Shown one piece after another: positions 35,012 through 44,217 of a DNA stretch of 64,000 nucleotides (position 1 is its first letter; the number at the start of each line of letters is the position of its first letter). The position numbers and the translations under genes are program-made. This stretch comes from Paenibacillus macquariensis (GTDB lineage Bacteria > Bacillota > Bacilli > Paenibacillales > Paenibacillaceae). The notes beneath the pieces were generated by a model. The model had not been told where the DNA came from. It made no database searches and saw nothing but the letters and a program-made list of their open reading frames with translations. The stretch is taken from assembly GCF_900156375.1 (NCBI RefSeq), contig NZ_FTNK01000004.1:372001-436000 (forward strand), written 5' to 3'.

Positions 35012-35992
35012 ATGAAAAAGCTTTCTGTTCCATTCGTTCTGTTCTTAGTCATTCTTTTGAGTGCTTGCGGGGGCAATCCAACGAACAAATCTAATAATGT
35101 AGGGAGCCCTTCCGCTGTATCTTCTACGGACGCGCCGTCAGGTAAGGAATCAACATCAACCACTTCCGATTCGTCAGACACCTTCACCTATCAATCCGAG
35201 AATGGGCCTGTTGAGGTTCCGACGCATCCACAGCGCGTCATTGTAATCACTCGATTCTTAACAGGTAATGTTATGGCGTTAGATGTGCCACTGGTCGGCG
35301 TGGACGAAATGTCCAAGTCTAATCCGAATTTCGAAGAAAAGTTAGCCAACACAGAGGTAGTTACGGACGAAAGTCTAGAGAAGATCATTGAGTTGAACCC
35401 GGATCTAATTATAGGGCTCTCGGATATCAATAACATCGACAAACTTAAGCAAATTTCTCCTACGGTTACGTACACGTATGGCAAAGTTGATTTCTTAACG
35501 CAGCAACTTGAAATTGGAAAGTTGTTAAATAAAGAACAAGAAGCTCAGGCCTGGATCAATGACTTTAATGATCGTAGCCATAAAGTGGGGGAACAAATCA
35601 AGGCGAAGATTGGTGCTGATGCAACCGTTTCGGTTATCGAGACGTTCAATAAGCAACTCTATGTGTATGGAGAGAATTTTGGCCGGGGAACAGAAATTCT
35701 CTATCAGCAGTTCGGGCTCGGCATGCCTGTGAAAGTTAAGGAAGCGACGAAGAAAGATGGGTTCTTCGCCGTATCGACAGAAGTTCTGAAGGATTACACC
35801 GGCGACTATGTCATTTTCAGCAAAAATGCGGATGAAGACAACTCGTTCCAGACTACGGAGACGTACAAGAATATTTCTGCTGTCAAGAATCAACATGTTT
35901 TCGAGGCTGATGCGAAGGCATTCTACTTTAACGATCCACTTAGTATGGAATACCAACTGGAGTTTTTCGTTCAACATTTTCTCGGCCAATAA
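35012..35992 (+). CDS. Iron-siderophore ABC transporter substrate-binding lipoprotein
   Basis: A 326-aa lipoprotein. The signal ends in the lipobox LLSAC (Cys20), then comes a 35-residue Ser/Thr-rich linker and the FecB/FhuD-type helical-backbone binding domain from about residue 55 (VEVPTHPQRVIVI, GVDEMSKSNPNF, IIELNPDLIIGLSD, GRGTEILYQQFGLG, FFVQHFLG at the end). It would capture a ferric siderophore outside the membrane and pass it to a permease. A Fur box and AGGGAGAG ribosome site precede it. No permease or ATPase gene for this system follows, so the rest must be encoded elsewhere. Confidence 0.93.
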   Translation: MKKLSVPFVLFLVILLSACGGNPTNKSNNVGSPSAVSSTDAPSGKESTSTTSDSSDTFTYQSENGPVEVPTHPQRVIVITRFLTGNVMALDVPLVGVDEMSKSNPNFEEKLANTEVVTDESLEKIIELNPDLIIGLSDINNIDKLKQISPTVTYTYGKVDFLTQQLEIGKLLNKEQEAQAWINDFNDRSHKVGEQIKAKIGADATVSVIETFNKQLYVYGENFGRGTEILYQQFGLGMPVKVKEATKKDGFFAVSTEVLKDYTGDYVIFSKNADEDNSFQTTETYKNISAVKNQHVFEADAKAFYFNDPLSMEYQLEFFVQHFLGQ

Positions 35993-36020
35993 GGAGACGA
36001 TGAGAGTCAAAGAGGTGCAT

Positions 36021-36053
36021 AAAGAGGTTAGCCATATAGGCTGACCTCTTTTT
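36021..36053 (+). terminator. Rho-independent terminator
   Basis: AGAGGTTAGCC (36023-36033) pairs with GGCTGACCTCT (36039-36049) around ATATA, followed by a T run. Confidence 0.9.
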
Positions 36054-36216
36054 ATTATGTATGAAAAAAGGATGCAAACCTAGGGTTTCAGTATGGAATT
36101 CGGAGTGATTTAAATGATTAATACCCAATTTTAATGAGTATTCAATCTTTGTTTAAATTCAGTTTACAAAGGTGAGTTATCATCACGATATAAACAGTTA
36201 TATAGGAGGAATTGCA

Positions 36217-37248
36217 ATGGTTCATGTACAAAAAAGAATAATAGAGCCCAGTCATGGTGATTGGGCCGTCGAAGCGCGCGGACTCGTCAAGAATTTTGGA
36301 GACAATCGAGCAGTGGATGGCGTAAATTTAAATGTTCGTGCCGGTACAATCTACGGCGTGCTTGGTCCGAATGGGGCAGGTAAGACCACAACAATTGGAA
36401 TGCTGGCGACTTTACTTCGTCCGGATGCAGGTTCGGCGCGAATCTTCGGGCACGATGTGGTGAAGGAGTCGCAGATTGTCCGTCAATTGATCGGGGTGAC
36501 AGGTCAGTATGCATCGGTCGATGAATCACTTAGCGCTACTGAGAACCTGATCATCTTCTCTCGGCTGCTAGGGCTGGGGCGTGCAGAAGCGCGGCAAAAG
36601 GCAGACGAGTTACTTGAGGAATTTGGCTTGACGGAGGCAGCGAAGAGACCGTTGAAGAACTTCTCCGGGGGCATGCGTCGTCGATTAGATCTGGCGGCAA
36701 GCCTCATTGCGCAGCCACCCCTTATTTTCCTTGATGAGCCGACTACTGGGTTAGATCCACGCACACGTACACAGATGTGGGATACGATTCGTCGGTTGGT
36801 GAAGACGGGGTCAACCATACTGCTAACAACACAGTACCTCGAAGAGGCCGATCAACTAGCAGACCGGATCGCCGTTATCGATCATGGCCGAGTTGTCGCT
36901 GAAGGCACTGTGGATGAACTGAAAGCGTCCGTAGGTACTTCGTCATTACAATTGAGTGTCCAGAATTTACAAGACATTGAGGTTGCCCGCCAGTTCGTTG
37001 AACGGGTGCTCCAAATCCAGTCAAATGTATCGTACGAATCCGGAAAGATTACAGCACCGATGGCGAACGCCGACCTTGTTACAGACCTTCTTATCGCTCT
37101 GCGTGAGGCTGGAATTCCCTTGGCAGAAATGAGTGTACAAAAACCGACCCTTGATGAGGTATTTCTAACGATCACAGGTCATGGTGTTAAGGAGGGTGCG
37201 GTATCGGCATCCTATGAATCGAAGAAAGCGGAGGTGGCAAAAGCATGA
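36217..37248 (+). CDS. ABC transporter ATP-binding protein (DrrA family)
   Basis: A 343-aa ATPase of the daunorubicin-resistance DrrA family, which powers drug or lipid export with an ABC-2 permease. Walker A GPNGAGKTTTIGML (near residues 49-62), Q-loop TGQYASVDESLS, signature NFSGGMRRRLDLAASL, Walker B PLIFLDEPTTGLDP and the switch His (TTQYLEEADQ with the D-loop before) are present, with the usual C-terminal DrrA extension to PTLDEVFLTITG. ATG 36217 follows AGGAGG by 7 nt. It overlaps the permease gene by ATGA. Confidence 0.93.
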   Translation: MVHVQKRIIEPSHGDWAVEARGLVKNFGDNRAVDGVNLNVRAGTIYGVLGPNGAGKTTTIGMLATLLRPDAGSARIFGHDVVKESQIVRQLIGVTGQYASVDESLSATENLIIFSRLLGLGRAEARQKADELLEEFGLTEAAKRPLKNFSGGMRRRLDLAASLIAQPPLIFLDEPTTGLDPRTRTQMWDTIRRLVKTGSTILLTTQYLEEADQLADRIAVIDHGRVVAEGTVDELKASVGTSSLQLSVQNLQDIEVARQFVERVLQIQSNVSYESGKITAPMANADLVTDLLIALREAGIPLAEMSVQKPTLDEVFLTITGHGVKEGAVSASYESKKAEVAKA

Positions 37249-38060
37249 AAAGTACTTCAATTAAATCGGGTTTCGATCGTGAACTAAAAAATCACACGAG
37301 CTTCAGACAGACGGTGCGCAATTCGTTGACGATGGCCTATCGAGGTCTACTGAAAATTCGACGCACACCGGAACAATTATTTGATGTTACACTCCAGCCA
37401 ATCATATTCACCCTGATGTTTACCTACATTTTTGGTGGGGCCATCTCAGGTGATATCGTGAGTTATTTGCCCGTAATTATCCCAGGTATCCTCGTACAGA
37501 CCGTGATAACGACCTCAGTTGTCACAGGTGTCCAATTGCGAGAGGACATGGATAAAGGTGTATTTGATCGATTCAAGTCACTGCCTATTGCGCGTATTGC
37601 GCCATTGGCGGGAGCATTGTTGGCAGATACCATCCGGTATAGTATTGCTACTATTCTTACCTTAACCATGGGATATATTATGGGCTATCGGCCCGAGGGT
37701 GGTCTAGAGCACGTCGCTCTTGCGGGGATTCTTGTAATTTTCTGTGCCTGGTCGATTAGTTGGATTTTCGCCTTCTTCGGCGTGATTGCCCGTACTGCCT
37801 CAAGTGTACAGGGGATATCGATGATTGTGCTGTTTCCGCTCACGTTTCTTTCCAACGCCTTCGTGCCAGTCAATACTATGCCGAACTGGCTCCAGTGGTT
37901 TGTAAATATTAATCCGATTTCGCATCTCGTCACTGCAGTAAGAGATCTTGCCAACTCTGGAACGATAGGTTGGGACCTGGTCATTTCTCTGATTGGATCT
38001 GCTGTTATTGTTGGGATCTTTGCACCCATTACGGTACGTGCATACATGCGTCGGACATAG
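37245..38060 (+). CDS. ABC-2 type transporter permease (DrrB family)
   Basis: A 271-aa permease with six hydrophobic segments, partner of the preceding ATPase. The N-terminal amphipathic part with RTPEQLFDVTLQPIIFTLMFTYIFGGA and the block RFKSLPIARIAPLAGALLADTIRY are characteristic of DrrB/ABC2_membrane proteins; FLSNAFVPVNTMPNWLQWFVNINPISHLV is the family's closing motif. The two genes form a complete exporter, probably for an amphipathic toxin or antibiotic; substrate unknown. Confidence 0.92.
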   Translation: MKSTSIKSGFDRELKNHTSFRQTVRNSLTMAYRGLLKIRRTPEQLFDVTLQPIIFTLMFTYIFGGAISGDIVSYLPVIIPGILVQTVITTSVVTGVQLREDMDKGVFDRFKSLPIARIAPLAGALLADTIRYSIATILTLTMGYIMGYRPEGGLEHVALAGILVIFCAWSISWIFAFFGVIARTASSVQGISMIVLFPLTFLSNAFVPVNTMPNWLQWFVNINPISHLVTAVRDLANSGTIGWDLVISLIGSAVIVGIFAPITVRAYMRRT

Positions 38061-38264
38061 TAGATATACCCTCATCAATAGAATCGCATCACAAGCAATA
38101 ATATAATTAGGGGGATCTTCCCCTAGGCTATTGCTCCAGCAGCATTATTAACTAAGCAGCGGTGATGCTATTTCTCATAAAAATCATGGTAATAATATTG
38201 TTTATTTCTATTATTTCCGTTCAAGCTACTGAATGGTATGATAGAAAGTGGGGTGAATATAAAT

Positions 38265-38900
38265 ATGAATATGAAAATGAACAATGAGACAACCAGCGAA
38301 GAAGAAAACAATAATCAAGAAACGATGTCTGAAGAAAACATGGTTGAGCTTCTAAAAGCTGTCCACCATAATGGCATCGTGTCTTTGAAACAGCACTTTA
38401 ACGAAGTCCAAGGACAAGTGCTGAATCTGGATGCTTATGGTCCTATTTTTGTGTATCATGTGAAGGATGATTCGAACGATGTATATTCTTGTGGTTTCTT
38501 CCTTCGAGAAATGGTTGCAAGATTCCAGTCAGGTAATGATCCAGCAATTTGGATGGCTTCTTTCTTCTATGAGTTGATGAAGATTAAGGGAGGCAAGACA
38601 CTTCCAGAACCAGCCTCAAGCGAAGATGATGCGAAAGCAATCATTGACAACGTGTTAGTTCCTAAATGTATTCAAGAAGTACGTGAGGAATTTGCTCCGG
38701 AAGAAGTACATGCGGGTCTAGGTTGGAACCAAGAATACGGTCCGATCTTCGAAGCGGGATTCCCTGCGATCAAAGAAGGAAATAACGTGTGCGCGTTCCC
38801 ATTACATCTATTATTCACACATTTGCAATTGAATCGTGACCCATCAGAGCTACTACTTCAAGGCTTGTACCAGATCCGTAAAGAACATGGTATGGACTAG
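38265..38900 (+). CDS. Hypothetical protein
   Basis: A 211-aa soluble acidic protein with no family I recognise. It has a charged low-complexity N-terminus (NNETTSEEENNNQETMSEENM), a mixed alpha/beta middle with aromatic-rich segments (GPIFVYHVKDDSNDVYSCGFFLREMV, NDPAIWMASFFYELM), and a C-terminal repeat-like echo (EYGPIFEAGFPAI). Several ATG codons are clustered at the start; 38265 is chosen as it is nearest the GTGGGG site, and an ATG at 38238 is possible. It is a single gene with a strong terminator after it. Confidence 0.7.
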   Translation: MNMKMNNETTSEEENNNQETMSEENMVELLKAVHHNGIVSLKQHFNEVQGQVLNLDAYGPIFVYHVKDDSNDVYSCGFFLREMVARFQSGNDPAIWMASFFYELMKIKGGKTLPEPASSEDDAKAIIDNVLVPKCIQEVREEFAPEEVHAGLGWNQEYGPIFEAGFPAIKEGNNVCAFPLHLLFTHLQLNRDPSELLLQGLYQIRKEHGMD

Positions 38901-38949
38901 GATGATCTAATTATTATGTGAGCTTAAGTGTGAAACTCATCCTAGGTTA

Positions 38950-38997
38950 CACAAGACAAAAAAGCTACTTCTTCGGAAGTAGCTTTTTTGTCTTGTG
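38950..38997. terminator. Strong bidirectional terminator
   Basis: A perfect 22-bp stem (38950-38971 with 38976-38997) with a TTCG loop. Its A6/T6 tracts give U runs in both directions. Confidence 0.93.
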
Positions 38998-38999
38998 CA

Positions 39000-39448
39000 G
39001 TCTTAAAGAAGGCGAATCAAATATTCATATATAACCCTAAAGCTTGAAAGAACCATTCGTGGATAACGTAACTATGACTGTGAAGAGGTATAAGTGTAAA
39101 TCCAATGATCTCAACTTCGTTTATTGACGATGGAGGATTGCGATCATTATAAAGTTCTTGTGTTTAAAGGATTTTTAAGATACGGAGCATAGGGGGATTA
39201 CAACTCGCACATGCTCGTCTTCCCATCTTGGGATGTCCAAATCCTTATTCAATAGCTGACGAAGCCTACTCAACGAGGATTTTAGCGGTGATTCAGACGC
39301 CGTGCTCCTCCGTGATGCTTACACATGTAGTCTTTACATTTACTCCGTCCGCGCGGACCGAACCCCTGACCTCATCGCTGCTAGGATGTAGCTAATTATT
39401 TCTATTGCATTCTCAATTTAAAAGGAATAAAATACCATTATGTTTACA
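39000..39448. other. Intergenic region before the ArsR-family gene
   Basis: About 450 bp without a gene. A 12-bp palindrome GTCCGCGCGGAC lies at 39347-39358; otherwise nothing recognised. Confidence 0.45.
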
Positions 39449-39466
39449 TGTTTAAAAATTTAAACA
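39449..39466 (+). promoter_or_regulatory. Operator-like dyad before the ArsR-family gene
   Basis: TGTTTAAAAATTTAAACA is a perfect dyad directly before the AAGGAG ribosome site, the usual place for an ArsR-family autorepressor to bind. Confidence 0.65.
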
Positions 39467-39479
39467 TAAGGAGTGTTTC

Positions 39480-39806
39480 ATGAAGCATCATAATTGCGAC
39501 AACAAACTGATCCTAGATAAGTTCACCCAAAGCACCTTGATATTCCAAGCGTTGGGAGACGTGAACCGCCAACAAATTATCGCTCTTCTTATTGAACTGA
39601 CAAGTTTGAACGTAACGCAAATCACCGAACGAATGGAGATTTCCCGACCTGCCATATCCCATCACTTAAAGATTTTACGGCAAGCCCATCTTGTCGATTG
39701 TGTCCACAAAGGCAAAGAGCGATTTTATAGCTTGAGCTCCAGTATACCTGATGTCCTGCAAGTTATTAAGAGCCTAATAGAAGCGATAGAATCTCAAAGG
39801 AGTTGA
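39480..39806 (+). CDS. ArsR-family transcriptional regulator
   Basis: A 108-aa winged helix-turn-helix repressor (FQALGDVNRQQIIALLIEL, then VTQITERMEISRPAISHHLKILRQAHLVDCVHKGKERFYSL). The usual metal-binding ELCV-type Cys pair in the recognition helix is absent, although two other Cys exist (NCDNK, VDCVH), so it may sense something other than metal. It sits in front of a quinone-reductase-like gene with three bases between, so it probably controls that gene and itself through the dyad at 39449. Confidence 0.92.
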   Translation: MKHHNCDNKLILDKFTQSTLIFQALGDVNRQQIIALLIELTSLNVTQITERMEISRPAISHHLKILRQAHLVDCVHKGKERFYSLSSSIPDVLQVIKSLIEAIESQRS

Positions 39807-39812
39807 AGCTTG

Positions 39813-40823
39813 ATGTTGAGCAACAGACGCATCGTGTTCGACCGATATGGCGGCCCTGAAGTCCTTCATATGCTGAAAGAAGACGTTCCCGCGCCTAAAT
39901 CCAATGAAGTCTTGGTCCAGGTTCTCGTAACAGGGGTTGCTCATGGCGACATTATGATAAGAAAGGGTGTCCTGACACCCCCTTTTCAGAAGCTTCCAGT
40001 GACGCCTGGCTTTGAAATCGTCGGGGTTGTAAAAGAAGTTGGAAGTGGTGTTACCTCGGTGCGCGCAGACCAGCTTGTAGCTGCATTAACCGTCATCGGA
40101 GGTTACTCGGAATATATTTGTATCAAGCACGATGAATTGGTTCCGCTGCCTGAAGGCATAAAGCCGGAAGAGGCCGCTTGTATCGCGCTTAACTATTCGA
40201 CTGCCTATCAAATGCTTCATCGGTACGCGAAAGTGCAGAAAGGTGAAAAAGTATTGGTTCACGGCGCTGCAGGAGGTGTTGGAACAGCTTTACTTCAGCT
40301 CGGCAAACTCTCCGATTTGGAGATGCTCGGTACGGCATCCCAGTCCCGGCACCCCTTCATTTCCAGTCTGCATGCCACGCCTATCGACTATAGGAACACA
40401 GATTTTGTAGAGGAAATCCGATCACGATTTCCGAAAGGTATCGATGCTGTATTCGACCCAATTGGCGGCAATAATTATAAGAGATCCTACCAAGTATTGC
40501 GTAAAGGCGGACGGCTGATCGGATACGGATTTCAAAATGCGGAATCCAAACCTTTTGTTCTATCAAGTTTCATGCGACTGATGTCTTATAAATTAGTGCC
40601 AGATGGCAAGCGAAGCATTTTTTACAGCATTGCCGTAACTAGAAATTCAAAACGCGTTTGGCTTAAAGAAGATTTGAACATTTTATTTCAGCTTCTCGCT
40701 AAAGGAGCTATTCAACCTGTTATACAGCAGATATTCCCTTTGTCCGACGCTAAGGCCGCTCACGAACTCTTCGAATTAGGTGGGGGCACGGGAAAAATTT
40801 TATTGTCTTGTCGCTCGCAGTAA
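39813..40823 (+). CDS. Zinc-less MDR-superfamily quinone oxidoreductase
   Basis: A 336-aa medium-chain dehydrogenase/reductase of the quinone oxidoreductase (Qor-like) type. The N-terminal GroES-like half has YGGPEVLHMLKEDVPAPKSNEVLVQV and PVTPGFEIVGVVKEVGSGV, and the NADPH-binding half has VLVHGAAGGVGTALLQLGK and FDPIGGNNYKRSYQVLRKGGRLIGYG. No zinc ligands are seen. It reduces quinones or other electrophiles with NADPH. The ATG at 39813 follows a TTG that is also a possible start. Operon with the ArsR gene. Confidence 0.9.
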   Translation: MLSNRRIVFDRYGGPEVLHMLKEDVPAPKSNEVLVQVLVTGVAHGDIMIRKGVLTPPFQKLPVTPGFEIVGVVKEVGSGVTSVRADQLVAALTVIGGYSEYICIKHDELVPLPEGIKPEEAACIALNYSTAYQMLHRYAKVQKGEKVLVHGAAGGVGTALLQLGKLSDLEMLGTASQSRHPFISSLHATPIDYRNTDFVEEIRSRFPKGIDAVFDPIGGNNYKRSYQVLRKGGRLIGYGFQNAESKPFVLSSFMRLMSYKLVPDGKRSIFYSIAVTRNSKRVWLKEDLNILFQLLAKGAIQPVIQQIFPLSDAKAAHELFELGGGTGKILLSCRSQ

Positions 40824-40913
40824 GGATGATAGTGTAATGGATAAATGTGGGGTAAAGTAGTGGTTGGTTATACTACCCCAAAGAATTGAATAACCAGTAT
40901 AAAAATTTATCAC

Positions 40914-40989
<76 letters not shown>

Positions 40990-41003
40990 ATATCTTAAAC
41001 CAG

Positions 41004-41026
41004 ACGGCAGAGATGCCGTTTTTTTT
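41004..41026 (+). terminator. Terminator of the tRNA-Ala gene
   Basis: ACGGCA/TGCCGT stem around GAGA followed by T8. The same hairpin follows the tRNA-like copy at 45442. Confidence 0.88.
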
Positions 41027-41029
41027 GTT

Positions 41030-41364
41030 ATGTCAACTTATTAATTATGTCCTTCTATTCCCAAAACTATGAATGGGATACAAAAAACACGTCAGTCTTT
41101 ATTCGGCTGGTCATAAGGATTAAAACCCCAAACCCGATGGTAAAGGCGTCAGACTGGATCATCCAACAAGCAATTGATTAAGTGTTGAATCGAGTGTTGA
41201 TCTAGAGTTTTCGGAAGCGCAACCATGGTTTGCACCCTAAAAGGCGGGGGTTATCCATAATTCACTGAAATGCTGACTAAGTATGTAAAAGGTAAAATCA
41301 ATTAAAACGTCGAACCTAATAATAAATATTCAAAACGCGCGATTGACAGTGCAGAACGGTGGTT
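41030..41364. other. Intergenic region after tRNA-Ala
   Basis: About 335 bp without a recognisable gene or site; probably includes the promoter of the MalT-like gene. Confidence 0.4.
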
Positions 41365-44043
41365 ATGATGTCTAATTCAATTTTATCTACTAAACTATAT
41401 ATCCCTGAGCCTCGTTCTAATGTCGTCTTACGCCCCCGCCTAATTGAGCATCTGAATGATTGGATGCACCGTAAGTTAACTCTCGTCGTGGCTTCCGCAG
41501 GCTATGGAAAAACTTCGCTCGTCAGGGAATGGCTCGCCGTGTGCTCGCAACCGGTCGCATGGCTGTCACTGGAGGAAGCAGATAATGATCCTGTCCGCTT
41601 TCTGAGATACTTCATTACCGCTCTACAGACGATTGCGGCGAATATTGGAGAAGGGTTGTTAGGTTTGATCCACTCCGCTCAATCGTTACCGGTTGAATTG
41701 ATAATAACTGCCTTGCTCAATGAAATAACCTCCATTTCGTATCATTTCATACTCGTCCTAGACGATTATCATGCTATAGATGCTTTGCCGATTGACAATG
41801 CTATCTCCTTATTGCTCGAGCATATGCCGCCACAGATGCATCTGGTCATTGTCACCCGAGAAGTTCCCCGTCTACCCTTGGCTAGATTGCGTGTCAGAGA
41901 CCAACTAACCGAAGTGCGTACAGCCGACTTGAGCTTTACCTTCAACGAAACGGCCGAATTTCTAAGCAGGGTAATGGGGCTAAACCTTTCATCCGAAAAC
42001 ATCACTTTGCTTGAATCTCGCACAGAAGGCTGGATTGCGGGTCTGCAATTAGCGGCACTTTCCATGCAGGGGCATAAAGATCCAAATAGCTTCATTAAAT
42101 CTTTCACTGGCAGTCACCATTACGTACTAGACTATTTGGTTGATGAAGTAATCCAACAACAATCTGAATGCATTCAGACTTTCTTGCTGCGCACCTCCAT
42201 CCTCGATAGGTTGTGTGGCCCTCTTTGTGATGCCATTCTCCATAATGGAGTCGTGGAGCCTATTGTCCCTTCTACTTCTGGGCAAGAAATCTTGGAGTAT
42301 CTCGAACGCGCCAACCTATTTATAATCCCGCTGGACAAGGAGCGGGGTTGGTACCGCTATCACCATCTGTTTGCTGAATTGCTGCGAAATCGACTGTACC
42401 AGAGCATGAGCTCAAATATAAACGATAAAGTAAGGGGTGTAACTAATTTACATATACGCGCCAGCATCTGGCATGAAGACAATGGACTGGGGATTGAAGC
42501 TTTTCACCATGCCGCTGTCGCGAAGGATATCGGGCGCGCCGCTCGAATAATAGAAGGAAAAGAGATGCCCTTACATTTTCGTGGAGAGGTGTTCCCGGTA
42601 GTGAATTGGCTGGATTCCTTATCACACGAGGAACTTAATGCATGGCCATCGCTATGGGTGATTTTTGCCTCCGCGTTACTGATGGTAGGCAAATTGATCG
42701 GTGTTGAACAGAAACTACAAGCAGCTGAGACAGCCCTGCTGGGTGTCAAGCAAGAAGAAAAGACGAAGGACCTTATCGGACATATTGCCGCCATACGTGC
42801 CACGCTGGCTGTCAGCAATAATCAAGCAGAAGTCATTTTTGCCGAGTCACGTCGTGCATTGGAATATTTGAACCCAGACAACCTGCCCGTTCGAACAGCC
42901 ACCCTCTGGACAATGGGTTATGCTTACCAGCTTCAGGGGGATCGTACTAAAGCCGGTAAGTCGTATACCGAGGCATTATCGGCCAGTCAGAAGATCGGGC
43001 ATGTCATGATAACCATTATGGCAACACTCGGTTTAGGAAACATACAAGAAGCGGAAAACCAGCTTTATACTGCGTTTGAGACCTATTGGCGAGTTCTGAA
43101 TATGACAGGTGATCTTCCCTTGCTGGTTGCTTGCGAAGCGCATCAGGGCTTAGCCCATATTTATTATGAATGGAACGACTTGGATGCTGCTTTGCTACAT
43201 GGAGAACAGAGTGTCCAACTAGCGAAACGGTTTGAACATATGGATAGAGCCGTTGAAGGAGAATTGTTTCTAGCAAGACTGAAGATGATTCGGGGAGAGA
43301 CGAGCGGGGCATCCGCTATATTGGCTCAAGCGGATCATTTAGCTCGAAAACATAATTTTGTGTTGCTGGTACCCAAAATCGCTGCCATACATGTACTTTT
43401 GTTACTTCGTCAGGGCAAGCTGACTGAAGCCGCAGATAGAACGCAAAAGTATGATCTTCCCATCAGCGAGGCTCGGGTATATCTTGCACAAGGGGAAACG
43501 TCCGCAGCACTTGCAGTGCTGGATCCAATGAAGGAGCAGATTGAAGCAAAGGGATGGGAAGATGAACGGCTCAAGGTATTCATTCTACAAGCAGTTGCAC
43601 TGCATGCGCATGGTGAAAAGTTAAAGGCGATGCAAATACTGGCAGACGTTCTGACAAAGGCTGAGTCTGGCGGTTTCATTAGAGTTTTTATTGACGAAGG
43701 TAATGCAATGAATAGATTATTGTGCGAAGCAGCTACATATGGAGATATGCCAGACTATTTAAGCAAGTTGCTGGCTGAGATGAGAGCAGAGGAACTGAAA
43801 AGTGAAGTCCAATCTAATCCGCGCCTAGTCCAGTCTGCCAATCACCTTATCGATCCATTGAGTCAGCGTGAATTAGAAGTACTGCACCTTATTGCGCAAG
43901 GACTATCGAATCGTGAGATTAGCGAGCGACTCTTCCTCGCCTTGAGTACGGTGAAAGGGCATAATCAGAGTATCTTTGGCAAACTACAGGTTCAAAGGCG
44001 CACCGAAGCTATAGCTCGTGCTCGTAAGCTAGGTTTGTTGTAA
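41365..44043 (+). CDS. MalT-like large ATP-binding LuxR regulator (LAL)
   Basis: An 892-aa regulator of the MalT/LAL type. An N-terminal nucleotide-binding STAND module has Walker A SAGYGKTSLVREW (near residue 43-55), AWLSLEEADNDPVRFLRYF, Walker B FILVLDDYHAI and GWIAGLQLAALSM. A long tetratricopeptide-like helical part follows (about 380-800), and a LuxR helix-turn-helix at the C-terminus (LSQRELEVLHLIAQGLSNREISERLFLALSTVKGHNQSIFGKL). These proteins switch on genes when bound to ATP and an inducer. It precedes an oxidoreductase gene on the same strand, a candidate target. Weak ribosome site; starts at 41359, 41365 and 41368 are all possible. Confidence 0.92.
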   Translation: MMSNSILSTKLYIPEPRSNVVLRPRLIEHLNDWMHRKLTLVVASAGYGKTSLVREWLAVCSQPVAWLSLEEADNDPVRFLRYFITALQTIAANIGEGLLGLIHSAQSLPVELIITALLNEITSISYHFILVLDDYHAIDALPIDNAISLLLEHMPPQMHLVIVTREVPRLPLARLRVRDQLTEVRTADLSFTFNETAEFLSRVMGLNLSSENITLLESRTEGWIAGLQLAALSMQGHKDPNSFIKSFTGSHHYVLDYLVDEVIQQQSECIQTFLLRTSILDRLCGPLCDAILHNGVVEPIVPSTSGQEILEYLERANLFIIPLDKERGWYRYHHLFAELLRNRLYQSMSSNINDKVRGVTNLHIRASIWHEDNGLGIEAFHHAAVAKDIGRAARIIEGKEMPLHFRGEVFPVVNWLDSLSHEELNAWPSLWVIFASALLMVGKLIGVEQKLQAAETALLGVKQEEKTKDLIGHIAAIRATLAVSNNQAEVIFAESRRALEYLNPDNLPVRTATLWTMGYAYQLQGDRTKAGKSYTEALSASQKIGHVMITIMATLGLGNIQEAENQLYTAFETYWRVLNMTGDLPLLVACEAHQGLAHIYYEWNDLDAALLHGEQSVQLAKRFEHMDRAVEGELFLARLKMIRGETSGASAILAQADHLARKHNFVLLVPKIAAIHVLLLLRQGKLTEAADRTQKYDLPISEARVYLAQGETSAALAVLDPMKEQIEAKGWEDERLKVFILQAVALHAHGEKLKAMQILADVLTKAESGGFIRVFIDEGNAMNRLLCEAATYGDMPDYLSKLLAEMRAEELKSEVQSNPRLVQSANHLIDPLSQRELEVLHLIAQGLSNREISERLFLALSTVKGHNQSIFGKLQVQRRTEAIARARKLGLL

Positions 44044-44217
44044 TCTATAGAATGTCCGCCCTCCTAGTATTACTACAACACTATGCTAAAACAATACTTT
44101 AGTAGCTATAATTCAAAACCGTGCAGAGATATACTACTAGCATATTGAGTAAGTGGCTTAAAGGGTTATAACTTGCCCGATGATCGTGACCGGTCATTCA
44201 TTCTAGGAGGGAATAAT

